A DNA stretch of 15,996 nucleotides from Methanocorpusculum sp. (GCA_029987245.1 DALTWG010000044.1:1-15996); one strand, 5' to 3'. Numbered from the stretch's first letter, positions 7,846 through 14,190 are shown. Notes: generated by a model from the letters alone, not told the origin. Program-made: numbers and translations.

Positions 7846-9369
7846 ATGGCAGCAAAATCCTTAAAGGAAAAGGTTGACGCGGCACTTGAAGAGGGCGTTA
7901 AAGCGGCCCCGCAGGATGCCGAAGCAGCTCCGAAGAAGACCGCGAAAAAGGCGCCTGCAAAGCGCACCTCCAAAAAAGCCGCAAAGGCCGAGGAGGAGGG
8001 CCCTGTTGTCGTCGTCAGAAAAGTCGAGACCAAGCCGGAGAATCTCTCTCCGATTGAGGATGAAATCTGGTCCTGGGGTCTTCCCAAGACGCTGTACAAG
8101 CTGATTACCCAGTGGCTCGGGGCAAAAGATGAAGAGTCTTTTGCCGCGGTTGACATGGCGCAGCTCAAAGCCCGTGTTATGCGGATTCAGGAGGAGCAGT
8201 TCCCGGTTTCGACCGTCAATGATTTCATTAAAATCCTTATCAGAAAGCACGATGAGGGCAAGCCGGTATCTGACAAGCACTTTGATGAGATTCTCGCCCG
8301 GATTCGTAAGGAATACGAGGCAACCCGTGTTCAGGCCTGCGAGGCGGTGGGTATCAATGCGGCTCATTCGATTGGTGAGCCGGGTACCCAGATGACCATG
8401 CGTACGTTCCACTATGCGGGTGTGGCTGAAATTAACGTTACCTTAGGTCTGCCGCGTCTTATTGAAATCATGGATGCAAGAAAGGAGCCGTCCACGCCGA
8501 CGATGACTATTTATCTCGATGAGGAGTACAGAGGCGACAGAGACAAGGCGCGTGAGGTTTCCTGGAAGATTGAAGCGGCCCCGCTGCATGAGTTCGGTGA
8601 TATCGAGACCGATATCGCGGATATGTGCGTTATTGTGGAAATCAACAAGGATGTCTGCAAGAAGCGTAAGATTTCCGTGAAGGAAATCATGGAGCGTGCT
8701 CCGCAGAAGATTAAGGACAAGAGACATTATCGCGATTTCGAGTACGAGTCTGATGAGGAGAATAATATCATCCGGTTCCTGCCGAAGAATGAAGACTCGT
8801 ATCAGAATCTGTTCCAGCTTGCAGAGCATGTGCGTCAGGTTATTGTCCAGGGCATTGACTCCATCAAGCGTGTGGTGGTCAGAAAGGAAAACGATGAGTA
8901 CATTCTGCATACGGAAGGTTCTGATTTAAAGAATGTCTTCGAGATTGAGGGCGTTGACTGTACGAGAACCAGAACGAACAATATTGCGGAAATTGCAAAC
9001 ACGCTTGGTGTCGAGGCAGCGCGTACTGCTATTATCTATGAAGCATTCTCTACCTTGAAAGAGCAGGGTATCTCGGTTGACCTGCGCCACATTATGCTGG
9101 TCGCAGATATCATGTGCATGGACGGCGAGGTTAAGCAGATCGGTCGTCACGGTATCGCAGGCGAGAAGGAATCGGTTCTTTCCCGTGCTTCGTTCGAGGT
9201 TACGGTTAACCATCTTCTCGATGCGGCGGTTGCCCATGAGTACGATGAATTATCCGGTGTCACGGAAAATGTTATTGTCGGTCAGCCGATTAATCTGGGT
9301 ACCGGCGATGTGAAGCTCATGGTCCGTCAGGTTGCGGGCGGGGCGAAGAAGAGCACAAAGAAGGCGTAA
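7846..9369 (+). CDS. rpoA2: DNA-directed RNA polymerase subunit A'' (Rpo1C), with a basic N-terminal tail
   Basis: This is the C-terminal part of the largest subunit; it carries the trigger loop, part of the jaw and the end of the clamp. The trigger loop is plain: GEPGTQMTMRTFHYAGV begins at Gly177, followed by EINVTLGLPRLIEI. The protein has 507 residues, while A'' proteins are commonly nearer 400. The excess lies at the N-terminus, where residues 20-51 are almost only Ala, Lys, Pro, Thr, Ser and Glu, resembling a histone H1 tail. The C-terminus also ends in a short Lys-rich stretch. AGGAGG (7831-7836) is well spaced from the ATG, 1 nt after the rpoA1 stop, so the long form is probably the real start. 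Codon use has more GAT and CGT than rpoB2. Confidence 0.96.
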   Translation: MAAKSLKEKVDAALEEGVKAAPQDAEAAPKKTAKKAPAKRTSKKAAKAEEEGPVVVVRKVETKPENLSPIEDEIWSWGLPKTLYKLITQWLGAKDEESFAAVDMAQLKARVMRIQEEQFPVSTVNDFIKILIRKHDEGKPVSDKHFDEILARIRKEYEATRVQACEAVGINAAHSIGEPGTQMTMRTFHYAGVAEINVTLGLPRLIEIMDARKEPSTPTMTIYLDEEYRGDRDKAREVSWKIEAAPLHEFGDIETDIADMCVIVEINKDVCKKRKISVKEIMERAPQKIKDKRHYRDFEYESDEENNIIRFLPKNEDSYQNLFQLAEHVRQVIVQGIDSIKRVVVRKENDEYILHTEGSDLKNVFEIEGVDCTRTRTNNIAEIANTLGVEAARTAIIYEAFSTLKEQGISVDLRHIMLVADIMCMDGEVKQIGRHGIAGEKESVLSRASFEVTVNHLLDAAVAHEYDELSGVTENVIVGQPINLGTGDVKLMVRQVAGGAKKSTKKA

Positions 9370-9376
9370 GGGTCTT

Positions 9377-9396
9377 CCGGTTTTTTCTTTTTTTGT
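9377..9396 (+). terminator. T-tract terminator of the RNA polymerase operon
   Basis: Beginning 11 nt after the rpoA2 stop, the T-run TTTTTTCTTTTTTT (9381-9394) matches the U-tract that ends transcription in archaea. Only a very weak stem (GAAG/CTTC) precedes it. The next gene is convergent, so a stop is needed here. Confidence 0.7.
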
Positions 9397-9411
9397 AATT
9401 TTAGTTTCAGG

Positions 9412-9987
9412 CTAACAACCCTGCAGCCCGCAGACGTCTTGAATCAGTTCCGCAGCCCTTGCCTCGCTTTTTCCGCCGCACTTTTTTGCAATACCCAGGT
9501 GATACTCAATCAGTTCCTGTAACTCATCTGAAGGGTGCATGACATAGCGCGTCGCATGCACAGCGGCATCAATAATCGAATTAAAACCACGGTTTATTGG
9601 GCGAACACCGGTCCGGATGACTGCTGAGCCGATTTCGGTCAGTTCCACAAAATACGTCTGCTCTGTTTCATTTACTACCCGCGTTTCAAAAGCAATCCAG
9701 GCATCAGCCGATGCAAGAGTCTGCATTTCCCTGCCGCCGGCAGAAATTTCAGCCAGATCTTCAGCCCGGCAGTCATTGAACGCATAAAACGCATACGGAT
9801 ACGAGTCCGACACAAAGTTCGCTGTGACCCAGCCGTAGTCAAGGATATTCTGCACCGTCTTCGAGCCCTTGAATAAAATCATCTTCGGCGTCTGACCGGG
9901 TTTCTGGATAATACCTATAGGCGCTGCATTATCTCTGGTCACTGCAATAATTTCATTGATGCCCGCGTCTAACAGTCCCAATTCCAC
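9412..9987 (-). CDS. DUF447 family protein (FMN-binding split-barrel fold)
   Basis: The product of up to 191 residues matches the DUF447 family: the N-terminal GINEIIAVTRDNAAPIGII, the KGSKTVQNI segment, VTANFVSDSYPYAFYAFN, and an alpha-helical C-terminus with INRGFNSIIDAAVHATRY. From memory, solved archaeal members bind FMN in a split-barrel fold; their reaction is unknown. The gene is third in a minus-strand operon and overlaps the end of the CitG-like gene. The longest frame starts at GTG 9987, only 1 nt after GGAGG (9993-9989). An in-frame TTG at 9981-9979, two codons later, has better spacing and may be the true start. DUF447 proteins occur mainly in methanogens and relatives and in methylotrophs that use tetrahydromethanopterin. 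Confidence 0.85.
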   Translation of the reverse strand: MELGLLDAGINEIIAVTRDNAAPIGIIQKPGQTPKMILFKGSKTVQNILDYGWVTANFVSDSYPYAFYAFNDCRAEDLAEISAGGREMQTLASADAWIAFETRVVNETEQTYFVELTEIGSAVIRTGVRPINRGFNSIIDAAVHATRYVMHPSDELQELIEYHLGIAKKCGGKSEARAAELIQDVCGLQGC

Positions 9988-10787
9988 CCCTCCAGAAGGG
10001 AAACAAAAATCCCTGCGATGCAGATGTCGGCAAGAGAGCCCGGGTTAATGCCTTCTTTGAGACAGAAGGCATCGAAGGACTCGGCCGTTGTTTTGCCGTC
10101 GAGCACGCTTTGTGCAAGTGTTTTCACCGATTCGGCCGTTTCCAGGTCAAACTTTTTTGCAACAAACGTATCCGCGTGGCGCGCCATCATTTTCAGGAAT
10201 ACATCGGAAATCTTCGACGCCCCGCCTGCGCTTTGCAGCAGGGCAGCGCACTCTTTTGTCAGAGCAAAGCCGTTGGTCCATTCGCGGGCGACCATGTCGT
10301 TTTTGGCTGACATCTGCATCACGTCGAGCATGGTCATCTTTTTTTCATAAAGCATGTGGATGGACTCAGGATCATTCACATCCATTTCGCTTTCTTTGTT
10401 CGTTCTCACCTGTGTCAGTCCAAACGCTTTGTAAAACAGAACCGCGTCTTCGACGTCTGTCGCCGCAGTTTGCCGCATGGCGCCTTCAATCCCGCGCCCT
10501 TTTAAAAGCGGCAGCAGAAGAATGAACGCACCGAAATGAGTGTTGCCGCCTGAATGATTATTTGTGCGTTCAACGGCGTTATAAAACGCCTGACCGAGAG
10601 AGAGGCCGTCAATCTGCTCGAAGACTTCGCGGGCCCGGGCGGCGCTGGAAAGGAAATGGCTCATGCTGGTGTCGTCGTAGTCATGCAGCCGGTCGATATT
10701 TCCCGGCTTGCATTTTGCTGTGACCTCAAGCAGCATGGCAAACTCGGCGGCTTCGGCCGGGGTGAAGTTACTGTTTGCCAAAGACAT
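9969..10787 (-). CDS. CitG-like protein (triphosphoribosyl-dephospho-CoA synthase family)
   Basis: The 272-residue product belongs to the CitG family. In bacteria CitG joins ATP to dephospho-CoA with loss of adenine, making the precursor of the citrate lyase prosthetic group. Family motifs seen here are CKPGNIDRLHDYDDTSM (26-42) and SGGNTHFGAFILLLPLL (from 79), the latter being the NTH-K/F-G motif of the family. No citrate lyase gene is present, and methanogens have no known use for that group, so the substrate is probably different. The gene overlaps the marker 9 gene by 20 nt and the DUF447 gene by 13-19 nt, so the three are almost certainly co-translated. AGGT about 9 nt upstream of the ATG is a weak ribosome-binding site. 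Confidence 0.88.
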   Translation of the reverse strand: MSLANSNFTPAEAAEFAMLLEVTAKCKPGNIDRLHDYDDTSMSHFLSSAARAREVFEQIDGLSLGQAFYNAVERTNNHSGGNTHFGAFILLLPLLKGRGIEGAMRQTAATDVEDAVLFYKAFGLTQVRTNKESEMDVNDPESIHMLYEKKMTMLDVMQMSAKNDMVAREWTNGFALTKECAALLQSAGGASKISDVFLKMMARHADTFVAKKFDLETAESVKTLAQSVLDGKTTAESFDAFCLKEGINPGSLADICIAGIFVSLLEGWNWDC

Positions 10788-11871
10788 AATTCATTACCTG
10801 CGTGCCAAGCCGGCGTTTCAGGTCCATGTAGGCGTCATTTTTCAGTCCGATGGCCTGCGTTGTCATTTCACGAAACATACATGGGGTTGATGTTTTGCAG
10901 CACCAGGCAAGGCTTCCAAAGCAGGTGTGGCTGCCTTCTGCAAGCAGGGTATCAGCGGTGAGGACTTTTTTTAATTCAAGGTATTCTTCACGGGAGAGAC
11001 CGATTTTTTCCAGGAAGGGAAGAAGGGGACAGCTTTTTACCGGCATGCAGCAGAAGGCAAGGCTTCTGATGTCGCCGCCTCTGCACAGCTGTTTTGGTGC
11101 ATTGTACCAGCCGACGGATTTTGCTGTTTCGGTGATGAAATAATCCAGGGCTTTGAGGGTGTCCAAGTCGGATTTGCGGGCGACGGAGACCAAATCCGCG
11201 CCGTGGCTGAAGTAGTCCATCATGATGTCAGGGCTGTCAACGCTGTTGTTTGCGATAATAATCAGGGGGCAGGCGTTTCTTATCTGACGGACTTTGGCGT
11301 AGCCGAAGTCCATGCAGTCTATGTGCAAAATCGCTGCGCCTGCTTTCCAAAGCCGGCGGGCGAGTTCGGCGTCGTTTGTCACGCCGGCGCGGAATTTTAC
11401 CGAAACGGTGTATCCGGCGGCGGAAAGCGCTTGAGTGATGGCGCAAAGTGTATCTGCATCTGATAGCAGCGCCTCGCCGCATCCGGCGTCTGTCATGGGT
11501 TTCTGGCGGCAGTGGGCGTCTATTTCATAGATAACGCCGCGGCCGATTTTTTCTGCAGCAGCTAAAAACGCGGCCGTGTCTTTTCCTCTGAGGTTGAGTC
11601 CGCAAACAACGCCGCTGTTTTCCATTTTTTTCGCTTCGGCGGCGATTTCTTCGATGTCGTGGTCAAATTCCTTTCGGCCGCCTGCTTGTATTTCGGCCGA
11701 GGCGGCGTTTGATGCGGCATCTATATTGAAGCCGCCTAAAAAGGCGGCGCCGATATGGCTTTTTCGCGCAAGGGCGTATCCGGCGTCGGTTATTCCCGCC
11801 ATCGCGGAAAGGATTATTGGTGTTTTGAGAGAGACCCCGTTAAGGGTGATGAACTTTGTATCATCCGGCAT
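10768..11871 (-). CDS. Methanogenesis marker 9 domain protein with a Dus-like TIM barrel
   Basis: Residues 1 to about 250 resemble the flavin TIM barrel of dihydrouridine synthases and dihydroorotate dehydrogenases: LKTPIILSAMAGITDAGYA at the start, GLNLRGKD, VSVKFRAGV, ILHIDCMDFG and IIANNSVDS on successive strands. Residues 263-331 form a 69-residue cysteine domain with Cys263, 274, 275, 281, 317, 324, 325 and 331, in two half-sites of the form CC-X5-C. That spacing and count match the methanogenesis marker 9 domain, described as restricted to methanogens and perhaps binding an iron-sulfur cluster. Its reaction is unknown. It is the first gene of a minus-strand operon. There is no ribosome-binding site, and an AT-rich TATA-like box about 31 nt upstream suggests a nearly leaderless mRNA. 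Confidence 0.9.
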   Translation of the reverse strand: MPDDTKFITLNGVSLKTPIILSAMAGITDAGYALARKSHIGAAFLGGFNIDAASNAASAEIQAGGRKEFDHDIEEIAAEAKKMENSGVVCGLNLRGKDTAAFLAAAEKIGRGVIYEIDAHCRQKPMTDAGCGEALLSDADTLCAITQALSAAGYTVSVKFRAGVTNDAELARRLWKAGAAILHIDCMDFGYAKVRQIRNACPLIIIANNSVDSPDIMMDYFSHGADLVSVARKSDLDTLKALDYFITETAKSVGWYNAPKQLCRGGDIRSLAFCCMPVKSCPLLPFLEKIGLSREEYLELKKVLTADTLLAEGSHTCFGSLAWCCKTSTPCMFREMTTQAIGLKNDAYMDLKRRLGTQVMNYVFGKQ

Positions 11872-11895
11872 ACTTTTTAGTTTCTATTTATTGAC

Positions 11896-11907
11896 AGATA
11901 AATATTC
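11896..11907 (-). promoter_or_regulatory. TATA-like box of the marker 9 operon
   Basis: On the minus strand the sequence reads GAATATTTATC. It is centred about 31 nt before the ATG at 11871, which puts the start of transcription within a few bases of the start codon. No Shine-Dalgarno sequence is present. Confidence 0.5.
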
Positions 11908-11933
11908 TTACTTGCAATGCTGTCAATCCAAAC

Positions 11934-11943
11934 TTTTTTTATC
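11934..11943 (+). promoter_or_regulatory. TATA-like box of the HTH/coiled-coil gene
   Basis: TTTTTTTATC is centred about 29 nt upstream of the ATG at 11968, and no Shine-Dalgarno sequence lies between them. Transcription starting 22-27 nt downstream would give a leaderless mRNA. This box is back to back with the promoter of the marker 9 operon. Confidence 0.45.
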
Positions 11944-11967
11944 TCATAACACCAAGACACATATACT

Positions 11968-12537
11968 ATGGGAGATACAAAAAAGATAGCAGAGATAGCA
12001 GCCATCCTCGCCATCCCCGAAGCCGACTGCCGCAAAATTGCCCAGGAATACGATGACATTCTTCCCGGCAAAATGATAGGCCGCATTAAAATCTACGACG
12101 ACAACTCTGTTGACCGGTTCAGGAAAATCGCCGACCTGCGGGCTCAGGGGCTGCCGCATGAAATTATAGTTCAGGCAATCAAAGGCGGCAAAAGTCTTGA
12201 AGAGCGCGCTCTTGAAGACATGAAAAAAATGGGCATGCTTGAAGAAGAGAAAAAAGAAGCCGCTGCACCAAAGCCGGTTCCCCGCAGCGAAACCGAGGAA
12301 GAACTCATCCTTGCCGTCCGCAGCGCAGAAGATAAAGTCACCGGCATGGAATATAAACTCACTGCAATCCGCGAGTCGGCGCTATCTGACACGGAAAAAA
12401 TTCTTCAGGCAATAGCGGATTTGTCCGGCGACGTTACTGCCTTAAAAGACCAGGTGCACACTCTCTGGGACCAGATAGCCCAGCTTGAAACCTATCTGCA
12501 GGAATCGGCGAAAAAGAAACACTTCTGGGAAAAATAG
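11968..12537 (+). CDS. Small MerR-like HTH protein with a C-terminal coiled coil
   Basis: The 189-residue product begins with a predicted winged or MerR-like helix-turn-helix: KIAEIAAILAIPEADCRKIA, then a linker, then DNSVDRFRKIADLRAQGLPHEIIVQAI, as in MerR-type DNA-binding domains. A charged linker rich in Glu, Lys, Ala and Pro (about residues 85-110) leads to a helical region of about 75 residues with heptad-like spacing (VTGMEYKLTAIRES, LKDQVHTLWDQIAQLETYL), probably a dimerising coiled coil. The C-terminus is basic (KKKHFWEK). No effector domain or cysteine sensor is seen. It is likely a DNA-binding regulator or architectural protein; its targets are unknown. It diverges from the marker 9 operon across 96 nt and could act on that shared region. 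It appears to be translated from a leaderless mRNA. Confidence 0.75.
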   Translation: MGDTKKIAEIAAILAIPEADCRKIAQEYDDILPGKMIGRIKIYDDNSVDRFRKIADLRAQGLPHEIIVQAIKGGKSLEERALEDMKKMGMLEEEKKEAAAPKPVPRSETEEELILAVRSAEDKVTGMEYKLTAIRESALSDTEKILQAIADLSGDVTALKDQVHTLWDQIAQLETYLQESAKKKHFWEK

Positions 12538-12549
12538 TTGAAAAAATTC

Positions 12550-12862
12550 CGTAACTATTCACGTACCTTAGATTGTTGGTCTAATTTTTTGAAGAGCGCT
12601 CACGCGCAAAACGCAGATTTCCGCGGATTACAGCAGATTCTTTCGGCGGGCGAATTACGCCCGCCGTTATGAAAAAGATCAAGAACCTTGAATATTAATT
12701 TGAAAAGAAGATGTATTTTTTTGCGGCGCCGTAATTCGGCGCCGCCCTTAATCTGTTGCAATCTGCGAAAATCAGCGTGTAATCTGCGTAATCTGCGTTT
12801 TTCGCGCGTAAGCGCTATTCAAAAAAATAAGATCAGCCATCCAAGGTACGTGAATAGTTACG
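12550..12862. repeat. 313-bp near-palindromic repeat element with 20-nt terminal inverted repeats (MITE-like)
   Basis: The ends are perfect inverted repeats: CGTAACTATTCACGTACCTT (12550-12569) and its exact reverse complement at 12843-12862. Inside them the arms continue as an imperfect inverted repeat: T6-GAAGAGCGCTCACGCGC (12585-12607) against GCGCGTAAGCGCTATTC-A7 (12804-12827). Next come GCAGATT units, starting at 12613, 12623 and 12633 on the left, and as AATCTGC-like units at 12750, 12760, 12770, 12781 and 12790 on the right. Each arm ends in a perfect hairpin, GGCGGGCG/CGCCCGCC (12645-12665) and GCGGCGCCG/CGGCGCCGC (12723-12745), both with five-base A/T loops. About 57 AT-rich bases lie in the centre. 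There is no gene and no clear target-site duplication. It could be a non-autonomous mobile element or a structured RNA. Confidence 0.85.
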
Positions 12863-12943
12863 TTGATTTAACCAACCGTACGGTTTCTCTTTCGTTTTCT
12901 GATTTCGATGGGTTTATGGAGAAAATTACCTTACGTCTGCCGG
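12863..12943. other. Short spacer with a 12-nt palindrome
   Basis: AACCGTACGGTT (12874-12885) is a perfect palindrome between the repeat element and the isf terminator. Nothing else is recognised here. It may be a protein-binding site or chance. Confidence 0.35.
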
Positions 12944-12970
12944 AAAAAAGGATACAGTCTGAAAGACTGT
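12944..12970 (-). terminator. Hairpin plus T-tract terminator of the flavoprotein gene
   Basis: Read on the minus strand directly after the stop codon, ACAGTCT-TTC-AGACTGT forms a 7-bp hairpin (12970-12954). It is followed by ATCC and six T (12949-12944). This has the form of a classical intrinsic terminator. Confidence 0.75.
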
Positions 12971-13540
12971 TTATTTTTCCATTTTTATAATCACATCGGC
13001 AACATTTCTGCCAAAGGTCTTTAATGTTTCAATGCCTTCTGCGTCTTCTGCTGCCTCGCCGGGTTTGCCGCCAAAGACAATGTTCCAGTAGGTGGAGCCG
13101 CAAACTGTCATTCCCGAGATGAAAAATGCCATTAACATCTCCTGCAGTGTTGAGGTAAGACCTCCGCGGCGGGCTACTACAACAGGGCCGCCGATTTTTC
13201 CTGCAAGCCAGTTGCCGTTGCTGCGCGCAACCATGGACATTCTCTGCATGAAGTTCATTACATCGCCGCGGGCGGTTCCAAAGTAGACCGGGGCGCCGAC
13301 AATGAAGCCTTTTGCTTCGCGGATTTCCGGAAGGAATTCATTCAAGTCGTCTTTTAAGGAGCAGGCGCCGTTTCCGGCGCATTTTCCACAGGCAATGCAG
13401 CCTTTGATTTCCTTTCCCCGAAGGGAAACGACTTTGGCGCTCAGGCCGGCGGATTCAATGGCTTCCTTGCAGACATTTAATGCAAGTTCGGTGTTGCCGT
13501 TTGCGCGCGGACTACCGGAGAGTAAAATTACATCTGTCAT
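12971..13540 (-). CDS. Iron-sulfur flavoprotein (Isf-like), NADPH-dependent FMN reductase family
   Basis: The 189-residue product has a flavodoxin-like fold. The FMN phosphate loop is LSGSPRANGNTE (7-18), and the second FMN segment is GAPVYFGTARGDVMNFMQR. A compact cysteine motif, Cys48, Cys51, Cys54 and Cys60 (C-X2-C-X2-C-X5-C), matches the site that binds a 4Fe-4S cluster in the iron-sulfur flavoprotein of Methanosarcina thermophila. That family transfers electrons, accepts them from ferredoxin, and has been linked to handling of oxygen or peroxide. It is a single-gene unit with its own terminator. The ATG has no Shine-Dalgarno sequence, and a TATA-like box lies about 26 nt upstream, so the mRNA is probably leaderless. 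The family is clear; the physiological partner is not. Confidence 0.9.
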   Translation of the reverse strand: MTDVILLSGSPRANGNTELALNVCKEAIESAGLSAKVVSLRGKEIKGCIACGKCAGNGACSLKDDLNEFLPEIREAKGFIVGAPVYFGTARGDVMNFMQRMSMVARSNGNWLAGKIGGPVVVARRGGLTSTLQEMLMAFFISGMTVCGSTYWNIVFGGKPGEAAEDAEGIETLKTFGRNVADVIIKMEK

Positions 13541-13560
13541 ATACTATAATGGGTGCCGGA

Positions 13561-13570
13561 AAGTAAAAAG
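13561..13570 (-). promoter_or_regulatory. TATA-like box of the iron-sulfur flavoprotein gene
   Basis: On the minus strand the sequence reads CTTTTTACTT, centred about 26 nt before the ATG. With no Shine-Dalgarno sequence present, this implies a leaderless transcript. Confidence 0.4.
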
Positions 13571-13584
13571 CATTGGGTTGGAAA

Positions 13585-13660
13585 ACTCCGAGGCTTTAGC
13601 CGAGGAGTGAGCACGGCTCTGCCGTGCGATTTTTTCCGTGCGACTTACAGGAAACCTGTG
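13585..13660. repeat. Cluster of three hairpins, resembling an IS200/IS605 end
   Basis: Three inverted repeats follow one another: ACTCC-GA-GGCT/AGCC-GA-GGAGT (13585-13608), with a two-base loop and a tandem G.A internal loop; GCACGGC/GCCGTGC with loop TCT (13611-13627), followed by T6; and ACAGG/CCTGT with loop AAA (13647-13658). The first resembles the GGCTTTAGCC-type subterminal hairpins at the ends of IS200/IS605-family elements. No tnpA or tnpB gene is present, so at most this is a relic. The second hairpin plus its T-run could also act as a plus-strand terminator. Confidence 0.5.
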
Positions 13661-13684
13661 TTGGATTAGTAATTAGTAAACGTG

Positions 13685-13690
13685 AAAAAA
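13685..13690 (-). terminator. T-tract downstream of the split-barrel gene
   Basis: Six A on the plus strand (T6 on the minus strand) lie 5 nt past the stop codon of the minus-strand gene that ends at 13696. No strong stem precedes them, so this is a probable archaeal U-tract terminator. Confidence 0.45.
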
Positions 13691-13695
13691 GAGGG

Positions 13696-14100
13696 TTAGT
13701 AAATTTTTGCACCTGCGTTTGCGCCGGGCATGCAGGTGAAAATATACTTGACGGTGATTACAATCAGGTCTTTGCAGGGGTATGCTCCCGGCTTTTTGAT
13801 TTCAAGCATCTGGCGCATTTCGTTATGCTCCGGGGTGTCGCGCATAATTTCTGCAGTGCCTTTCAGCTGGAAACAGTTGCCGATTTCACGATTCCAGACA
13901 AGGACGGAGACCTGCGGGTTTTCCTTGATGTTGGCAAGGGTTTTGTTCATGAAATTGTTTGCAATAAGGATTTTGTCTTTTCTCAGGAGCACTGCACCCA
14001 TCGGTGCCACATTCGGGATTCCTTCTTTGGATGCAGTTGCAAGATGGATAATGCCCACTTTTTTTGCCTGTTCAATAAGTTCTTCTGGAATTTCTACCAT
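13696..14100 (-). CDS. Pyridoxamine 5'-phosphate oxidase-fold (FMN split-barrel) protein
   Basis: The 134-residue product has the split-barrel pattern of the PPOX/flavin-reductase-like superfamily: a first strand VGIIHLATASKEGIPNVAPMGAVLL, then KILIANNFMNKTLANIKENPQVSVLVWN, where the KTLANI..NP segment is typical, and a third strand CFQLKGTAEI. It binds FMN or a related flavin such as F420 in known relatives. The substrate cannot be read from sequence, and it is too small for a true PdxH. It is a single gene, transcribed toward the hairpin cluster and divergent from pth2 across 90 nt. No Shine-Dalgarno sequence is seen, and TATA-like sequences on the minus strand lie 20-30 nt upstream. Confidence 0.85.
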   Translation of the reverse strand: MVEIPEELIEQAKKVGIIHLATASKEGIPNVAPMGAVLLRKDKILIANNFMNKTLANIKENPQVSVLVWNREIGNCFQLKGTAEIMRDTPEHNEMRQMLEIKKPGAYPCKDLIVITVKYIFTCMPGANAGAKIY

Positions 14101-14153
14101 AGTTTACTATATGCTCTAAAAACGCTTAAGGCTTTGGTCAGAGAGAAGGTATC

Positions 14154-14165
14154 CATGTATTTATG
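14154..14165 (+). promoter_or_regulatory. TATA box of the pth2-truD operon
   Basis: ATGTATTTATGC is centred about 31 nt upstream of the ATG at 14191. There is no Shine-Dalgarno sequence, so the transcript probably begins within a few bases of the start codon. Confidence 0.5.
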
Positions 14166-14190
14166 CTCAAAAAGCCAATAGTATAGTATT

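Noticed and set aside
7861..8412. 183-residue minus-strand frame
   Set aside because: Antisense to rpoA2 including its trigger-loop region; typical shadow of a GC-rich gene.
11576..11989. 137-residue plus-strand frame overlapping the divergent promoters
   Set aside because: Antisense to the marker 9 protein, which has clear family motifs; the frame also runs through both promoters.
12550..12862. CRISPR array
   Set aside because: The phased units are only 7 nt at 10-nt spacing, and the element is a palindrome, not direct repeats with unique spacers.
12688..12990. 100-residue plus-strand frame across the repeat element
   Set aside because: It reads through hairpins, repeats and the isf terminator; the Arg/Cys-rich product has no resemblance to known proteins.
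13624..14181. 185-residue plus-strand frame
   Set aside because: It is antisense to the clear split-barrel FMN protein on the minus strand and has poor coding character.
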